Shown here: in pieces, positions 1-7,110 of the stretch
How the letters are laid out: each line of letters starts with the position of its first letter
Numbering within the stretch: the first letter of the stretch is position 1
NCBI GenBank assembly: GCA_003695725.1
Contig: RFHX01000366.1
Span: 1-9,770, forward strand
Length of the DNA stretch: 9,770 nucleotides
Direction of reading: 5' to 3'
Origin: J061 sp003695725 [NCBI: Candidatus Schekmanbacteria bacterium]
GTDB lineage: Bacteria; Schekmanbacteria; GWA2-38-11
Position numbers and translations under genes: made by a program
The notes under the pieces: model-generated
Told to the model about the DNA's origin: nothing
The model's database searches: none
What the model saw: only the letters and a program-made list of their open reading frames with translations

Positions 1-65
1 TAATGAAAGTTCTTTGTCAATTTATTTATTGTTGGCTCTTAAAAAAGATAAATCAAAAATAATAA

Positions 66-92
66 TAAAAAAAAACAGATTTTTACCGATTG
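66..92 (+). promoter_or_regulatory. candidate sigma-28 (FliA-type) promoter for the chemoreceptor gene
   Basis: TAAA lies at 66-69 and, after exactly 15 bases, ACCGATTG at 85-92. The FliA consensus is TAAA-N15-GCCGATAA, so the -35, the spacing and the CCGAT core match, while three flanking positions of the -10 do not. FliA-type promoters commonly drive chemoreceptor genes, which fits the gene starting about 70 bases downstream. The surroundings are very AT-rich, so the TAAA half carries little weight. No convincing sigma-70 pair was seen in the same gap. Confidence 0.35.
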
Positions 93-151
93 ATACTTCA
101 ACACAAAAAGCAATCATTCAAATAGGAAGAAGTCCAAATAAGCCACTAACC

Positions 152-156
152 GGAGG
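152..156 (+). promoter_or_regulatory. ribosome-binding site of the chemoreceptor gene
   Basis: GGAGG lies upstream of two adjacent ATG codons at 160 and 163. The spacing is 3 bases to the first and 6 to the second, so the second ATG is the better placed start. Confidence 0.75.
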
Positions 157-162
157 ACGATG

Positions 163-2157
163 ATGAAAAAGAAAAACTTTAAGATGAGGACTCTTCTTTC
201 CCTTGGTTTTGCAATAACAATCTTGATGACTGAATTAGTCCTTCTTCATGCCATAAACCGCCTTGATAAAATATACAATACAACTTCTCATATATACAAT
301 GTTGAGTGGAATAAAGCGGGCACTGCAAGCGGACTTATAGACCTTGCCTGTAAAAACAGTGAAATGCAGAGATTAATCTTTCATTCAAAAAATCAAAAAG
401 AGCTTCAATCTGCTTTGGCGAAAATAAAAACCAATATGATAACAAGCAGTAAACTTCTTCAATCTTTAAAGAATGAATCTCAAAGCGATGATGAGGCAAA
501 TGCACTTGCTAAAGTAGAAGAAGAGAAGACGAAGTATGAAAATTCCCTAAATAAAGCTCTTTCTCTTGCTTTGGAAAAAGGGAAAAGAAAAGAAGCGCGG
601 GAAATCATTTTAAGTGAAACACAAAAACTTTTAAATGAATACAAATCTTCTCTGACAGCTTACACAATACTTCAAACTGAAAAGGTCAAAAATGCAGTTG
701 CAAAATCTTATGAAAGCTATCGAAAATCTGTATATGCAATGATTTTATTTGGGATTGCTGCAATATTTATTGGAGTTGCGGCATCTCACTTTCTAATCCG
801 AAAAATAGTCGTTCCAATCAATGATGCAGTAGATATAATGGAAAGAATCTCCGTAGGAGACTTTCCTGAAAGACTTGGTAAGACAGCGGTAAACGAAGCA
901 GGCAGACTTAAAAATGCAATCAAAAAAGTTTTGATATCTTTAGGTGAAATTGCGCATGCAATAAAACGTTTAGCTGAAGGCGACACAACGATAAAACTAA
1001 CGCCACTAAGTGATAAAGACATTCTTAGTAAATCAGTTATGGCAGTAAGTCATACAATAGAGTCTCTGACCGAAGAAACTACAAAGCTGACAGAATCAGC
1101 AAAAAATGGGAAGCTCGACATAAGAGGTAATGCAGAAAAGTTTAAAGGTGCATATAGAAAGCTTATTGAAGGGATAAATGAAACTATTGACAGTGCAGTC
1201 AAGCCCATTAACGAAACAACAAGAATCCTCGAGGAGGTAGCAAACAAAAATTTAACTGTCAGCGTGAAAGGAGATTATAAGGGAGACCATGCAAGAATTA
1301 CAAATGCACTAAATAAAGCAATTGAAAACCTCAATAGCAGTATCAATAAGGTTTCAGTAGCATCAAAGGGAGTTGCATCGGAAGCCGCGCATCTCACAAA
1401 TGCAGGACAAGTAATAGCTGAAGGTGCAATGCTTCAAGCAGAAGCGCTTGACAAAGTAACCAATAGATTAAAAGAAATTACAGACATAATAGCTGAAAAT
1501 CTAAGTTACTCCAACAAAGCAAAAGAATTATCTCTATCATCTCGACAAAGTACAGAAAAGGGCAAAGAAAGTATTCAACGGCTTTCCTCCGCCATAGGAG
1601 AAATAAAGAATTCCTCAGACAAAACAGCAAAGATTGTTAAAACAATCGATGAGATTGCTTTCCAAACAAATCTTTTGGCACTTAACGCCGCTGTCGAAGC
1701 CGCACGCGCTGGTGAAGCTGGAAAAGGCTTTGCCGTGGTGGCGGAAGAAGTTAGAAATCTTGCCATAAAGAGTGCTGAAGCCGCTAAAAGTACTGCCCAA
1801 TTAATTGAAGAATCAATTAAAAAAGCTGACATTGGAGTTGAGCTTAATCAGGAAGTTATCGAAAACTTGGAAGAGATAAATAACAATGTAATAGAAACGG
1901 CAAAAGTTGTTGAAAACATAGCTTCTGCATCTTCAAAGCAAAATCAACTAATTGAAGAAATAGATATAGCTGTGGAAGAAATCAACAGAATAACACAAAA
2001 GAATTCAGCTAATTCTGAAGAAACGGCAAGTTCTTGCGCTGAACTGTCCGGACAAGCAAGGGAAATGCAGAATATGGTTGAAGAGTTTAAAATCAAGGAA
2101 CCTGAAAATATTAGCTTTGACAATACTCAAAAAACAACTCAATCGAATGCAGCTTGA
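163..2157 (+). CDS. methyl-accepting chemotaxis protein with several HAMP repeats
   Basis: This is a transmembrane chemoreceptor that should signal through CheW and CheA to the flagellar motor or another Che output. Numbering is from the ATG at 160. A short basic N-terminus leads into TM1 (about 11-32), a helical periplasmic sensor of about 155 residues (four-helix-bundle type by length and helical look), and TM2 (about 192-212). The first HAMP follows at about 212-265. Further HAMP-like stretches run to about 395, with recurring L-A/K-x-G/K-x-L/T-x-x-V/I turns such as [20 protein letters not shown] and [11 protein letters not shown], suggesting a poly-HAMP relay. The signalling coiled coil follows, with the near-invariant tip at about 497-535 ([20 protein letters not shown], then [13 protein letters not shown]). 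No CheR/CheB-binding pentapeptide of the NWETF type ends the protein. The start at 163 is preferred to 160 because of ribosome-binding-site spacing. No other che or flagellar gene is nearby, so the ligand and pathway are unknown. Confidence 0.95.
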   Translation: MKKKNFKMRTLLSLGFAITILMTELVLLHAINRLDKIYNTTSHIYNVEWNKAGTASGLIDLACKNSEMQRLIFHSKNQKELQSALAKIKTNMITSSKLLQSLKNESQSDDEANALAKVEEEKTKYENSLNKALSLALEKGKRKEAREIILSETQKLLNEYKSSLTAYTILQTEKVKNAVAKSYESYRKSVYAMILFGIAAIFIGVAASHFLIRKIVVPINDAVDIMERISVGDFPERLGKTAVNEAGRLKNAIKKVLISLGEIAHAIKRLAEGDTTIKLTPLSDKDILSKSVMAVSHTIESLTEETTKLTESAKNGKLDIRGNAEKFKGAYRKLIEGINETIDSAVKPINETTRILEEVANKNLTVSVKGDYKGDHARITNALNKAIENLNSSINKVSVASKGVASEAAHLTNAGQVIAEGAMLQAEALDKVTNRLKEITDIIAENLSYSNKAKELSLSSRQSTEKGKESIQRLSSAIGEIKNSSDKTAKIVKTIDEIAFQTNLLALNAAVEAARAGEAGKGFAVVAEEVRNLAIKSAEAAKSTAQLIEESIKKADIGVELNQEVIENLEEINNNVIETAKVVENIASASSKQNQLIEEIDIAVEEINRITQKNSANSEETASSCAELSGQAREMQNMVEEFKIKEPENISFDNTQKTTQSNAA

Positions 2158-2181
2158 ATGGGAACAGAGTCTGAAAAAAAT

Positions 2182-2820
2182 TCATTTTTGGCGGTTTTTT
2201 GGACTGGTAGTAGATATGACAACCCTTTTAAAATCTCCTGTGCCTATGCTTCGTGCTTTAATTCCATGATATCTTTTTATCAAACGATAAACAATTTTTC
2301 TCTCATCTATATACAACGCAGGTAAAGAAACTGTTTTTTTATTTTTCTTAACTTTTTCAACTGCTTTTTTGACTTCCCTATTCAGCAGATTTTTTCTTTT
2401 TTTGCGGTATGAATCAATATCGATTTCAACATTTATTTTACTGCCATTCCTATTTGACAATGCTTTAGTGAGAATATGCTCCATTGCATAGAGGGTTTCC
2501 CCCCTTCTGCCTATAAGATGAGAAGCATCCTTGGAAGAAATGTCAACCAAGAGTTTACCATCTTTTTTTTCCACTTTAATGTCCGCAGTAAATCCCATAT
2601 CCTCAATTATTTTTTTGAGCAAAAACCTTGCTCTTTCTTCTGGACTAAGATTTATAACCTCCAATTGAATCTTGGCAGGCTTCGACATAAAGCCAAGAAA
2701 CCCTTTTCTCCCTTTGTCAATAATCTCAGCTTTCACTTCATCGCGCAAAAAACCATACTTCTCCAAAGTATTTTCGATTGCTTCGTTGGCAGTTGCACCT
2801 TCACCAATATACTTCGTCAC
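2182..2820 (-). CDS. jag: Jag/KhpB RNA-binding protein (Jag-N, KH, R3H)
   Basis: This is an SpoIIIJ-associated (Jag, also KhpB/EloR) protein, a cytoplasmic RNA-binding factor linked in other bacteria to cell elongation and division control and usually encoded next to yidC. The full three-domain layout is visible. Jag-N spans about 1-55 (GEGATANEAI, then KGFLGF). The KH domain spans about 60-140 with the GXXG loop GRRG at 104-107. The R3H region spans about 148-205 and ends in a KRVVIS strand. The R3H motif is normally Arg-x3-His, but here it reads R174-KIV-Y178, so the histidine is tyrosine. The start is GTG and overlaps the yidC stop (GTGA), with GGGAG about 10 bases upstream, so translational coupling is likely. 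Length 212 is normal. It is the last gene of the block and converges with the chemoreceptor gene with 24 bases between stops. No intrinsic terminator is evident there. Confidence 0.95.
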   Translation of the reverse strand: MTKYIGEGATANEAIENTLEKYGFLRDEVKAEIIDKGRKGFLGFMSKPAKIQLEVINLSPEERARFLLKKIIEDMGFTADIKVEKKDGKLLVDISSKDASHLIGRRGETLYAMEHILTKALSNRNGSKINVEIDIDSYRKKRKNLLNREVKKAVEKVKKNKKTVSLPALYIDERKIVYRLIKRYHGIKARSIGTGDFKRVVISTTSPKNRQK

Positions 2821-4517
2821 TTTTTATTCTCTCTCCCTTTCCTTCTCTTCTTTTTCTTCTTTGATTTCCCTTCCACTTCCTCTTCTTGAGAATCACTTTG
2901 TTTTGGCATAAGAAAATACTGCTGTCCTATTGTTAATATATTATTAACAGTCCAATAAATAACTAACCCTACTGGAAAGGACATAAACATAAATGTAAAA
3001 ACTACAGGCATAATCATCATTATCTGTGCTTGGCGAGGGTCACCCGCACTTGGAGTCATCCTCTGTTGTATAAGCATCGTGATTCCCATCAATATGGGCG
3101 TAATATAATAGGGATCTTTCTGAGAAAGATCTGTTATCCACCAGATAAATGGTGCTCCTCTCAATTCTACGGAATTCAAAAGAACATTATAAAATGCTAT
3201 AAAAACAGGAATCTGGAAAATCATTGGCAAACATCCGCCCATTGGATTGACACCGTATTCTTTATACAAAGCCATTGTCTCTTCATTCATCTTCTTGGGG
3301 TCTTTCTTATATTTATCACGAATCGCTTTTATCTGCGGCTGTATCTCTTTCATCTTCTGCATTGAAGTAAAGCTTTTTTGTGTAAGAGGAATAAAAATAA
3401 TTTTGAGAATTATTGTGATAATTATTATTGAAAGACCATAATTCCCAATATAGGAATATATCCAGTTCAAGGCAATGAGAAGCGGTTTACCCAAAAATCC
3501 AAACCACCCAAAATCAACTGCATTTCCCAATTCGTTTTTCTCTAAAAGAGAATAATACTTTGGGCCAAAATAAAATGAATACTTTGTCTTTATTGATTCA
3601 AGGGGTTTAAGGTTTTTTATTACTGACTGAATGCTTACTGTAACCTTATCCTTCCCTTCTGGGAAAAAACCGGCAGAAAAATTTTTCTCAGGCAGTTTTA
3701 TTGATGCAAGAAAATATTTGCTTTCAAGCCCTGTCCACCTGATATTGTTGGAAAAAACTTTTGCCTCTTTTAATTTCTCAATCTTTTCTCTAATAACCTT
3801 TCCTTGACTCTCAATTACAGGACCAACATGACCTCTATACCTATTATTACCTTCTTCTCCTAAAAGAAAAAAATGAGGACCTAAAAGAATCTGCTCCGAG
3901 ATATTTATCTGTGATTCTGAATCATTTCTCAAACCTAACAGCATTTCCACTGTGTAATGGGAACCATCAATTTTGAATCTTTTTTCAACTTCAATGCCAT
4001 CTTCAGTTACGGACTTGAATATGAGCTCTCTGCTTTCACTTTTTCCCAAAGAAATCTTAGAAGGACCTTCAAAAATAAAGGGCAAGGCATTGCTTCCATT
4101 CTCACTGGCAAGAAAAAGAGCTCCATAATATGAATCCTCAAAAAGCGTTATCGGCTCATCATCCTTCTTAAACTTCTTAAGAAATATTTTTTCTATATAT
4201 GCACCCTTTTCTGAAAAAACAAATTTCAGTAGCTCTGTATCAACCTCTATCTTTCTATCCTGCTCTGCCGCCAATGATTTTATCTTCTGCTCAATTTTTT
4301 CTCTATCCACTTCCTTAATCTTAGAAGGCAATATGGGTGGTTTAGGTATTTCTGTTTCTTTACTCTCTTCAACGATTGCGCCTTTTTTTTGGGCAGGCAG
4401 TGCCTGTGAAATCTCTCCCTTCTTTTTTACTGGAGGCAGTTTTGGCATAAAATAATATTGATATGCCAGCATTATTGCTGCACTTAAAATTATAAAAAGA
4501 ATTAATCGGAATCGCAT
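2817..4517 (-). CDS. yidC: membrane protein insertase YidC (Gram-negative type)
   Basis: YidC inserts and folds inner-membrane proteins, alone or with SecYEG. The 566 residues show TM1 at about 4-22, then a charged Pro/Lys linker. The large periplasmic P1 domain spans about 95-325. The conserved insertase core lies at about 340-540, with GNYGLSIIIITIILKIIFIP at 358-377, a cytoplasmic helical hairpin (MQKMKEIQPQIKAIRDKYK), NPMGGCLPMIFQIPVF at 424-439 and VIYWTVNNILTIGQQYF near the end. K372 sits where E. coli has the hydrophilic-groove Arg366. Lys here keeps the positive charge and, from memory, is not rare. The tail (about 550-566) is strongly basic (KSKKKKKRRKGR); basic YidC tails are known to aid ribosome binding. 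It lies 37 bases after yidD and overlaps jag by 4. Its ribosome-binding site is weak: the nearest AAGGA is about 14 bases from the ATG. Confidence 0.98.
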   Translation of the reverse strand: MRFRLILFIILSAAIMLAYQYYFMPKLPPVKKKGEISQALPAQKKGAIVEESKETEIPKPPILPSKIKEVDREKIEQKIKSLAAEQDRKIEVDTELLKFVFSEKGAYIEKIFLKKFKKDDEPITLFEDSYYGALFLASENGSNALPFIFEGPSKISLGKSESRELIFKSVTEDGIEVEKRFKIDGSHYTVEMLLGLRNDSESQINISEQILLGPHFFLLGEEGNNRYRGHVGPVIESQGKVIREKIEKLKEAKVFSNNIRWTGLESKYFLASIKLPEKNFSAGFFPEGKDKVTVSIQSVIKNLKPLESIKTKYSFYFGPKYYSLLEKNELGNAVDFGWFGFLGKPLLIALNWIYSYIGNYGLSIIIITIILKIIFIPLTQKSFTSMQKMKEIQPQIKAIRDKYKKDPKKMNEETMALYKEYGVNPMGGCLPMIFQIPVFIAFYNVLLNSVELRGAPFIWWITDLSQKDPYYITPILMGITMLIQQRMTPSAGDPRQAQIMMIMPVVFTFMFMSFPVGLVIYWTVNNILTIGQQYFLMPKQSDSQEEEVEGKSKKKKKRRKGRENKK

Positions 4518-4554
4518 CTTATAATATTTTTTCCTTTGCTAACAGTATGTAGTT

Positions 4555-4773
4555 TCATTCTATAGGGTCATAACCACTGCCGCCAAATGGATTACACCTT
4601 ATAATTCTCTTTAGACTAACTAATGTTGCTTTAAAAAATCCATATTTCTGATATGCCTCTATCGCATAATTTGAACAACTTGGCTCAAAACGGCAGGAAG
4701 GAGCAAATAGAGGGGAAATAGTCAACTGATAAAGTCTTATCAATGATATAGGCAACGCTTTTATTATTTTCAC
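4555..4773 (-). CDS. yidD: membrane protein insertion efficiency factor YidD
   Basis: YidD is a small membrane-associated protein that improves YidC-dependent insertion. All family hallmarks are present in 72 residues: an N-terminal amphipathic stretch ([19 protein letters not shown]), the cysteine motif [11 protein letters not shown], and the C-terminal [16 protein letters not shown]. Three cysteines are visible in the usual places (CRF, SCSNY, RCNPF). The start is GTG with AAGGAG 9 bases upstream, and that ribosome-binding site overlaps the last codons of rnpA, whose stop is 6 bases away. It sits between rnpA and yidC, the standard position. Confidence 0.97.
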   Translation of the reverse strand: MKIIKALPISLIRLYQLTISPLFAPSCRFEPSCSNYAIEAYQKYGFFKATLVSLKRIIRCNPFGGSGYDPIE

Positions 4774-4779
4774 TTCCCT

Positions 4780-5136
4780 CTACTCCTTAAAAAATTTTTC
4801 ATTGGCAAGCAATTCCAAAAACTCTTTTTCTAACGCCTTAAATGTTTTCCCAATAATCTCTTTTTTGAAAATAATCAGAAAATCGTAACCGCAGGGTATC
4901 TTCTTTTTATTGAGTCTAAATAATTCTCTCAGTAGTCTCTTTGCGCGGTTTCTTTTTGGCGCAGAAGCTAATTTTCTATTAACGGAAAAACAAATTCTGC
5001 TGATAGACAAACCGTTTTTTACATATTTGATCTCAAAACTTTCAGCTCTAAGAATTTTGCCATATTTATATATCTGCCTAATATCCTTGGTATCAGATAT
5101 TCGATATTCTCTTCCGAAGCCAAATTCTTTAGGCAT
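4780..5136 (-). CDS. rnpA: ribonuclease P protein component
   Basis: This is the protein subunit of RNase P, which helps the catalytic RNA bind and mature tRNA 5' ends. The N-terminal FGREYRISDTKDIRQIYKYG matches the family opening. The diagnostic RNR box, RNRAKRLLRE, is at about residues 62-71 counted from the ATG at 5136 (118 aa). A hydrophobic strand, GYDFLIIFK, follows. An in-frame TTG at 5151 would give 123 residues and abuts the rpmH stop exactly. Neither start has a visible Shine-Dalgarno sequence. The ATG is chosen because it fits the usual short lead before the FGREYRI segment. Translation probably depends on coupling to rpmH. Confidence 0.95.
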   Translation of the reverse strand: MPKEFGFGREYRISDTKDIRQIYKYGKILRAESFEIKYVKNGLSISRICFSVNRKLASAPKRNRAKRLLRELFRLNKKKIPCGYDFLIIFKKEIIGKTFKALEKEFLELLANEKFFKE

Positions 5137-5151
5137 TACAATCAATTTCAA

Positions 5152-5289
5152 CTATGCAGTAAGAGAAGCCCTGCCTTTTGCTCTTCTTCTTTTAATAACA
5201 TTTCTTCCCGCTTTTGTACTCATTCTCTTTCTGAAGCCATGTCTTCTTTTTCTTTTAAGATTACTTGGCTTGTTATGTGTAATAGACAT
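5152..5289 (-). CDS. rpmH: 50S ribosomal protein L34 (bL34)
   Basis: This 45-residue, extremely basic protein of the large ribosomal subunit carries the bL34 signature: [20 protein letters not shown] followed by [14 protein letters not shown]. The ATG at 5289 is preceded by a strong AAAGGAG at 5296-5302 with 6 bases between. The N-terminus, MSITHN before KPSN, is slightly longer than the common MKRTYQPS form, and the C-terminus ends ASLTA. It heads the rpmH-rnpA-yidD-yidC-jag cluster and its stop directly abuts a possible TTG start of rnpA. A structured leader lies immediately upstream. Confidence 0.96.
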   Translation of the reverse strand: MSITHNKPSNLKRKRRHGFRKRMSTKAGRNVIKRRRAKGRASLTA

Positions 5290-5306
5290 TATTTACTCCT
5301 TTCGAA

Positions 5307-5366
5307 TTTGCTATGGCATACTGTCTTCATCACTAACATTCTCTTAAAACGATGATACATAGCAAA
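5307..5366 (-). ncRNA. putative structured 5' leader (hairpin) of rpmH mRNA
   Basis: In the rpmH transcript direction, TTTGCTATG (5366-5358) and CATAGCAAA (5315-5307) form a perfect 9-bp inverted repeat. Inside it, TCATC (5355-5351) can pair with GATGA (5331-5327), closing a 19-base loop. The 3' arm ends 4 bases before the AAAGGAG ribosome-binding site. This could be an L34 autoregulatory leader or simply a stabilising 5' stem. It matches no leader family I can name. A 9-bp repeat can arise by chance in AT-rich DNA, so confidence is limited. Confidence 0.4.
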
Positions 5367-5372
5367 GAATTA

Positions 5373-5399
5373 ATCATATTGCAATAGTGAAATTGACAA
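5373..5399 (-). promoter_or_regulatory. candidate sigma-70 promoter of the rpmH cluster
   Basis: On the leftward strand, TTGTCA (5399-5394) and TATGAT (5378-5373) each match consensus at five of six positions, but the spacer is 15 bases, shorter than the ideal 17. The predicted start, near 5366, coincides with the 5' arm of the leader hairpin. It lies in the only sizeable gap upstream of rpmH. Confidence 0.35.
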
Positions 5400-5432
5400 G
5401 GCATAATTAAAGATATTATGTAGATTTTAATA

Positions 5433-6068
5433 TTATTTTATTATTTTTTCTATTTCATTTTGTGAAATGAGACCTTCCCTTAGGATTTTATATCCATCCT
5501 TTCTTATCTCTATAACTGTTGAAAGTCCTTTGGATTGTGATTTTCCACCATCGATAACAATCTCTATTTTATCTTTAAAAGCTTCAATCACCTCTTCCGC
5601 ACTTCGACACTCTTTCTCTAATGAGAAATTTGCGCTTGTAGCAGTAAGAAATCCCCCTATTTCATCTGCAATAGCCCTTGCAAAAGAATTTTCGGAAACT
5701 CTAATTCCTACCATCCCGTCTTTTGACATTATCCCTTTGGCAAAATTTATGCTCGACTCAGCAACAATGGTTAATGGGCCGGGCCAAAAATTTTCTACCA
5801 ATTTTAAAACAACACCACTTTTAATTTTAAAGGCATTAATAGCAGTTTCTCTATTACCAGATATGACTGCAATGGGCTTACCTGCTTCTCTTCGTTTCAA
5901 AGAAATAATTCTCTCTACTGCGCCCTCATTGAATGCATCAGCTCCCAAGCCATAACAGGTTTCAGTTGGATAGGCTATTATGCCTCCCTTTTTAAGAAAA
6001 TCACAGATTTCCTTAATCACTTTCTTTTCAGGTTTTTGGGTATCTGCAATCTTTACTATTTTAGTCAT
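5433..6068 (-). CDS. tsaC: L-threonylcarbamoyladenylate synthase (TsaC/YrdC/Sua5 family)
   Basis: This enzyme makes threonylcarbamoyl-AMP from threonine, bicarbonate and ATP, the first step of t6A formation at A37 of ANN-decoding tRNAs. The 211 residues cover the single YrdC domain without a Sua5 C-terminal extension. Motifs seen are YPTETCYGLGADA at 33-45, the basic KRR at 58-60, KPIAV at 64-68, WPGPLT at 95-100, GIRVS at 121-125, TSAN at 144-147, STV at 183-185 and REG at 197-199. The start is ATG with only a weak GGGAA upstream. It is 143 bases upstream of rpmH in the same direction, so it may be a separate unit because rpmH has its own candidate promoter. It is divergent from the ABC ATPase gene, with 61 bases between starts. 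A YciO-like paralogue is possible, but the motifs favour TsaC. Confidence 0.92.
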   Translation of the reverse strand: MTKIVKIADTQKPEKKVIKEICDFLKKGGIIAYPTETCYGLGADAFNEGAVERIISLKRREAGKPIAVISGNRETAINAFKIKSGVVLKLVENFWPGPLTIVAESSINFAKGIMSKDGMVGIRVSENSFARAIADEIGGFLTATSANFSLEKECRSAEEVIEAFKDKIEIVIDGGKSQSKGLSTVIEIRKDGYKILREGLISQNEIEKIIK

Positions 6069-6129
6069 TTTTCAGCATTTCCCATAAAGTATCTTTATCA
6101 TTTGTCTTTCTTGTAGTAAAAAGAAATTT

Positions 6130-7101
6130 ATGAAAAATACTCTTCTTTCAATAAAAAATTTGAAAACATATTTCCCTTTGAGAAGCAATATCTTCTCCCA
6201 ACGAAAAGGTTTTGTCTATGCTGTTGATGATGTTTCCTTAAATATAGAGGAGGGGGAAATCATAGGGTTAGTTGGCGAAAGCGGCTGTGGTAAAACAACG
6301 CTTGGCAGAACAATCTTAAAACTGATTGAGCCAACAGAAGGAAGAATAATATTTAGAGGCGAAGAGATAACATCATACAACAGCAAACAGATGAAACCTA
6401 TTAGAAGGAAAATGCAGATGATTTTTCAGGACCCTTACTCATCACTTAATCCGAGAATGAAAATAGGAAAAATAATTTCAGAACCTCTCAAAATTCACAA
6501 AGCAGCTTCCAAAGGTGATATCCCAAAAATAACAGAAGAACTCCTTGAAACTGTCGGACTTTCACCGGAATATGCAAATCGCTATCCCCATGAATTTAGC
6601 GGCGGGCAAAGACAGAGGATTGGAATTGCAAGAGCTATTGCGCTCAAACCGGATTTAATTATAGCTGATGAGCCAGTATCGGCTCTCGATGTATCAATTC
6701 AGGCTCAGATTGTAAATTTGATGCTTGAATTAAAGGAAAAACTCAATTTGACATACATATTCATATCACACGACTTAAATCTCGTTAAATTCATAAGTGA
6801 CAGGGTAGCAGTTATGTATTTAGGAAAAATAGTTGAAATGGGAACAAGTGAAGATATTTATAATACTCCCAAACATCCTTATACGAAAATACTGCTAAAT
6901 TCTTCGCCTATACCAGACCCTAAAACAAAAAGAAAAAAGATTATAATTTCAGGTGATGTTCCAAGCCCTGTAAATCGTCCTTCAGGATGTCATTTTCATC
7001 CACGATGTCCAGAAAGGATGATGCCTCTCTGCTCTGAAAAGGCTCCCACCCTGAAAGAAATAGATACAGGACATTCCGTATCATGCCTTCTCTATGAATA
7101 A
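6130..7101 (+). CDS. oligopeptide/dipeptide ABC transporter ATP-binding protein (OppF/DppF-like)
   Basis: This is an ATPase subunit of a peptide or nickel-type importer of the Opp/Dpp class, acting at the cytoplasmic face of the membrane. The 323 residues contain every catalytic element: Walker A GESGCGKTT at 49-57, Q-loop Gln100 in IFQDPYSSLNPRM, the signature FSGGQRQR at 156-163, Walker B LIIADEP at 176-182 and switch His214. The C-terminal oligopeptide-transporter domain has CHFHPRCP, with Cys287, Cys293, Cys301 and Cys319. This four-cysteine pattern is typical of the class and has been reported to hold an iron-sulfur cluster in Dpp-type transporters. The N-terminal YFPLRSNIF with the VYAVDDVSLNI segment is the OppF/DppF rather than the OppD form. 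No permease, binding protein or partner ATPase gene is adjacent. Start ATG with only a weak purine run upstream. Confidence 0.93.
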   Translation: MKNTLLSIKNLKTYFPLRSNIFSQRKGFVYAVDDVSLNIEEGEIIGLVGESGCGKTTLGRTILKLIEPTEGRIIFRGEEITSYNSKQMKPIRRKMQMIFQDPYSSLNPRMKIGKIISEPLKIHKAASKGDIPKITEELLETVGLSPEYANRYPHEFSGGQRQRIGIARAIALKPDLIIADEPVSALDVSIQAQIVNLMLELKEKLNLTYIFISHDLNLVKFISDRVAVMYLGKIVEMGTSEDIYNTPKHPYTKILLNSSPIPDPKTKRKKIIISGDVPSPVNRPSGCHFHPRCPERMMPLCSEKAPTLKEIDTGHSVSCLLYE

Positions 7102-7110
7102 ACAAACGAT

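Noticed and set aside
15-20. TTGACA on the minus strand at the left edge, possibly a -35 of a leftward gene
   Set aside because: The matching -10 would fall outside the window, so it cannot be judged.
32-55. TTGGCTC resembling half of a sigma-54 promoter
   Set aside because: The GC element at -12 is missing at the required spacing.
3-62. A 19-codon open frame on the plus strand starting at ATG 3
   Set aside because: It has no visible ribosome-binding site, is very short, lies in AT-rich leader DNA and resembles nothing known.
2158-2181. Possible bidirectional terminator between the chemoreceptor gene and jag
   Set aside because: Short A and T runs are present but no stem of useful length could be found.
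4910-5347. Open frame of 145 codons on the plus strand across rnpA and rpmH
   Set aside because: It is antisense to two well-identified genes. The composition mirrors the basic codons of L34 and RnpA.
5453-5471. Inverted repeat ATTTCA/TGAAAT near the end of tsaC, considered as a terminator
   Set aside because: It is a six-pair AT-rich stem inside the coding region with no T-run following in either direction.
5467-5955. Long open frame antisense to tsaC (162 codons)
   Set aside because: It lies wholly opposite a gene with clear catalytic motifs, has low-complexity hydrophobic content and no ribosome-binding site. It is a shadow of the coding strand.
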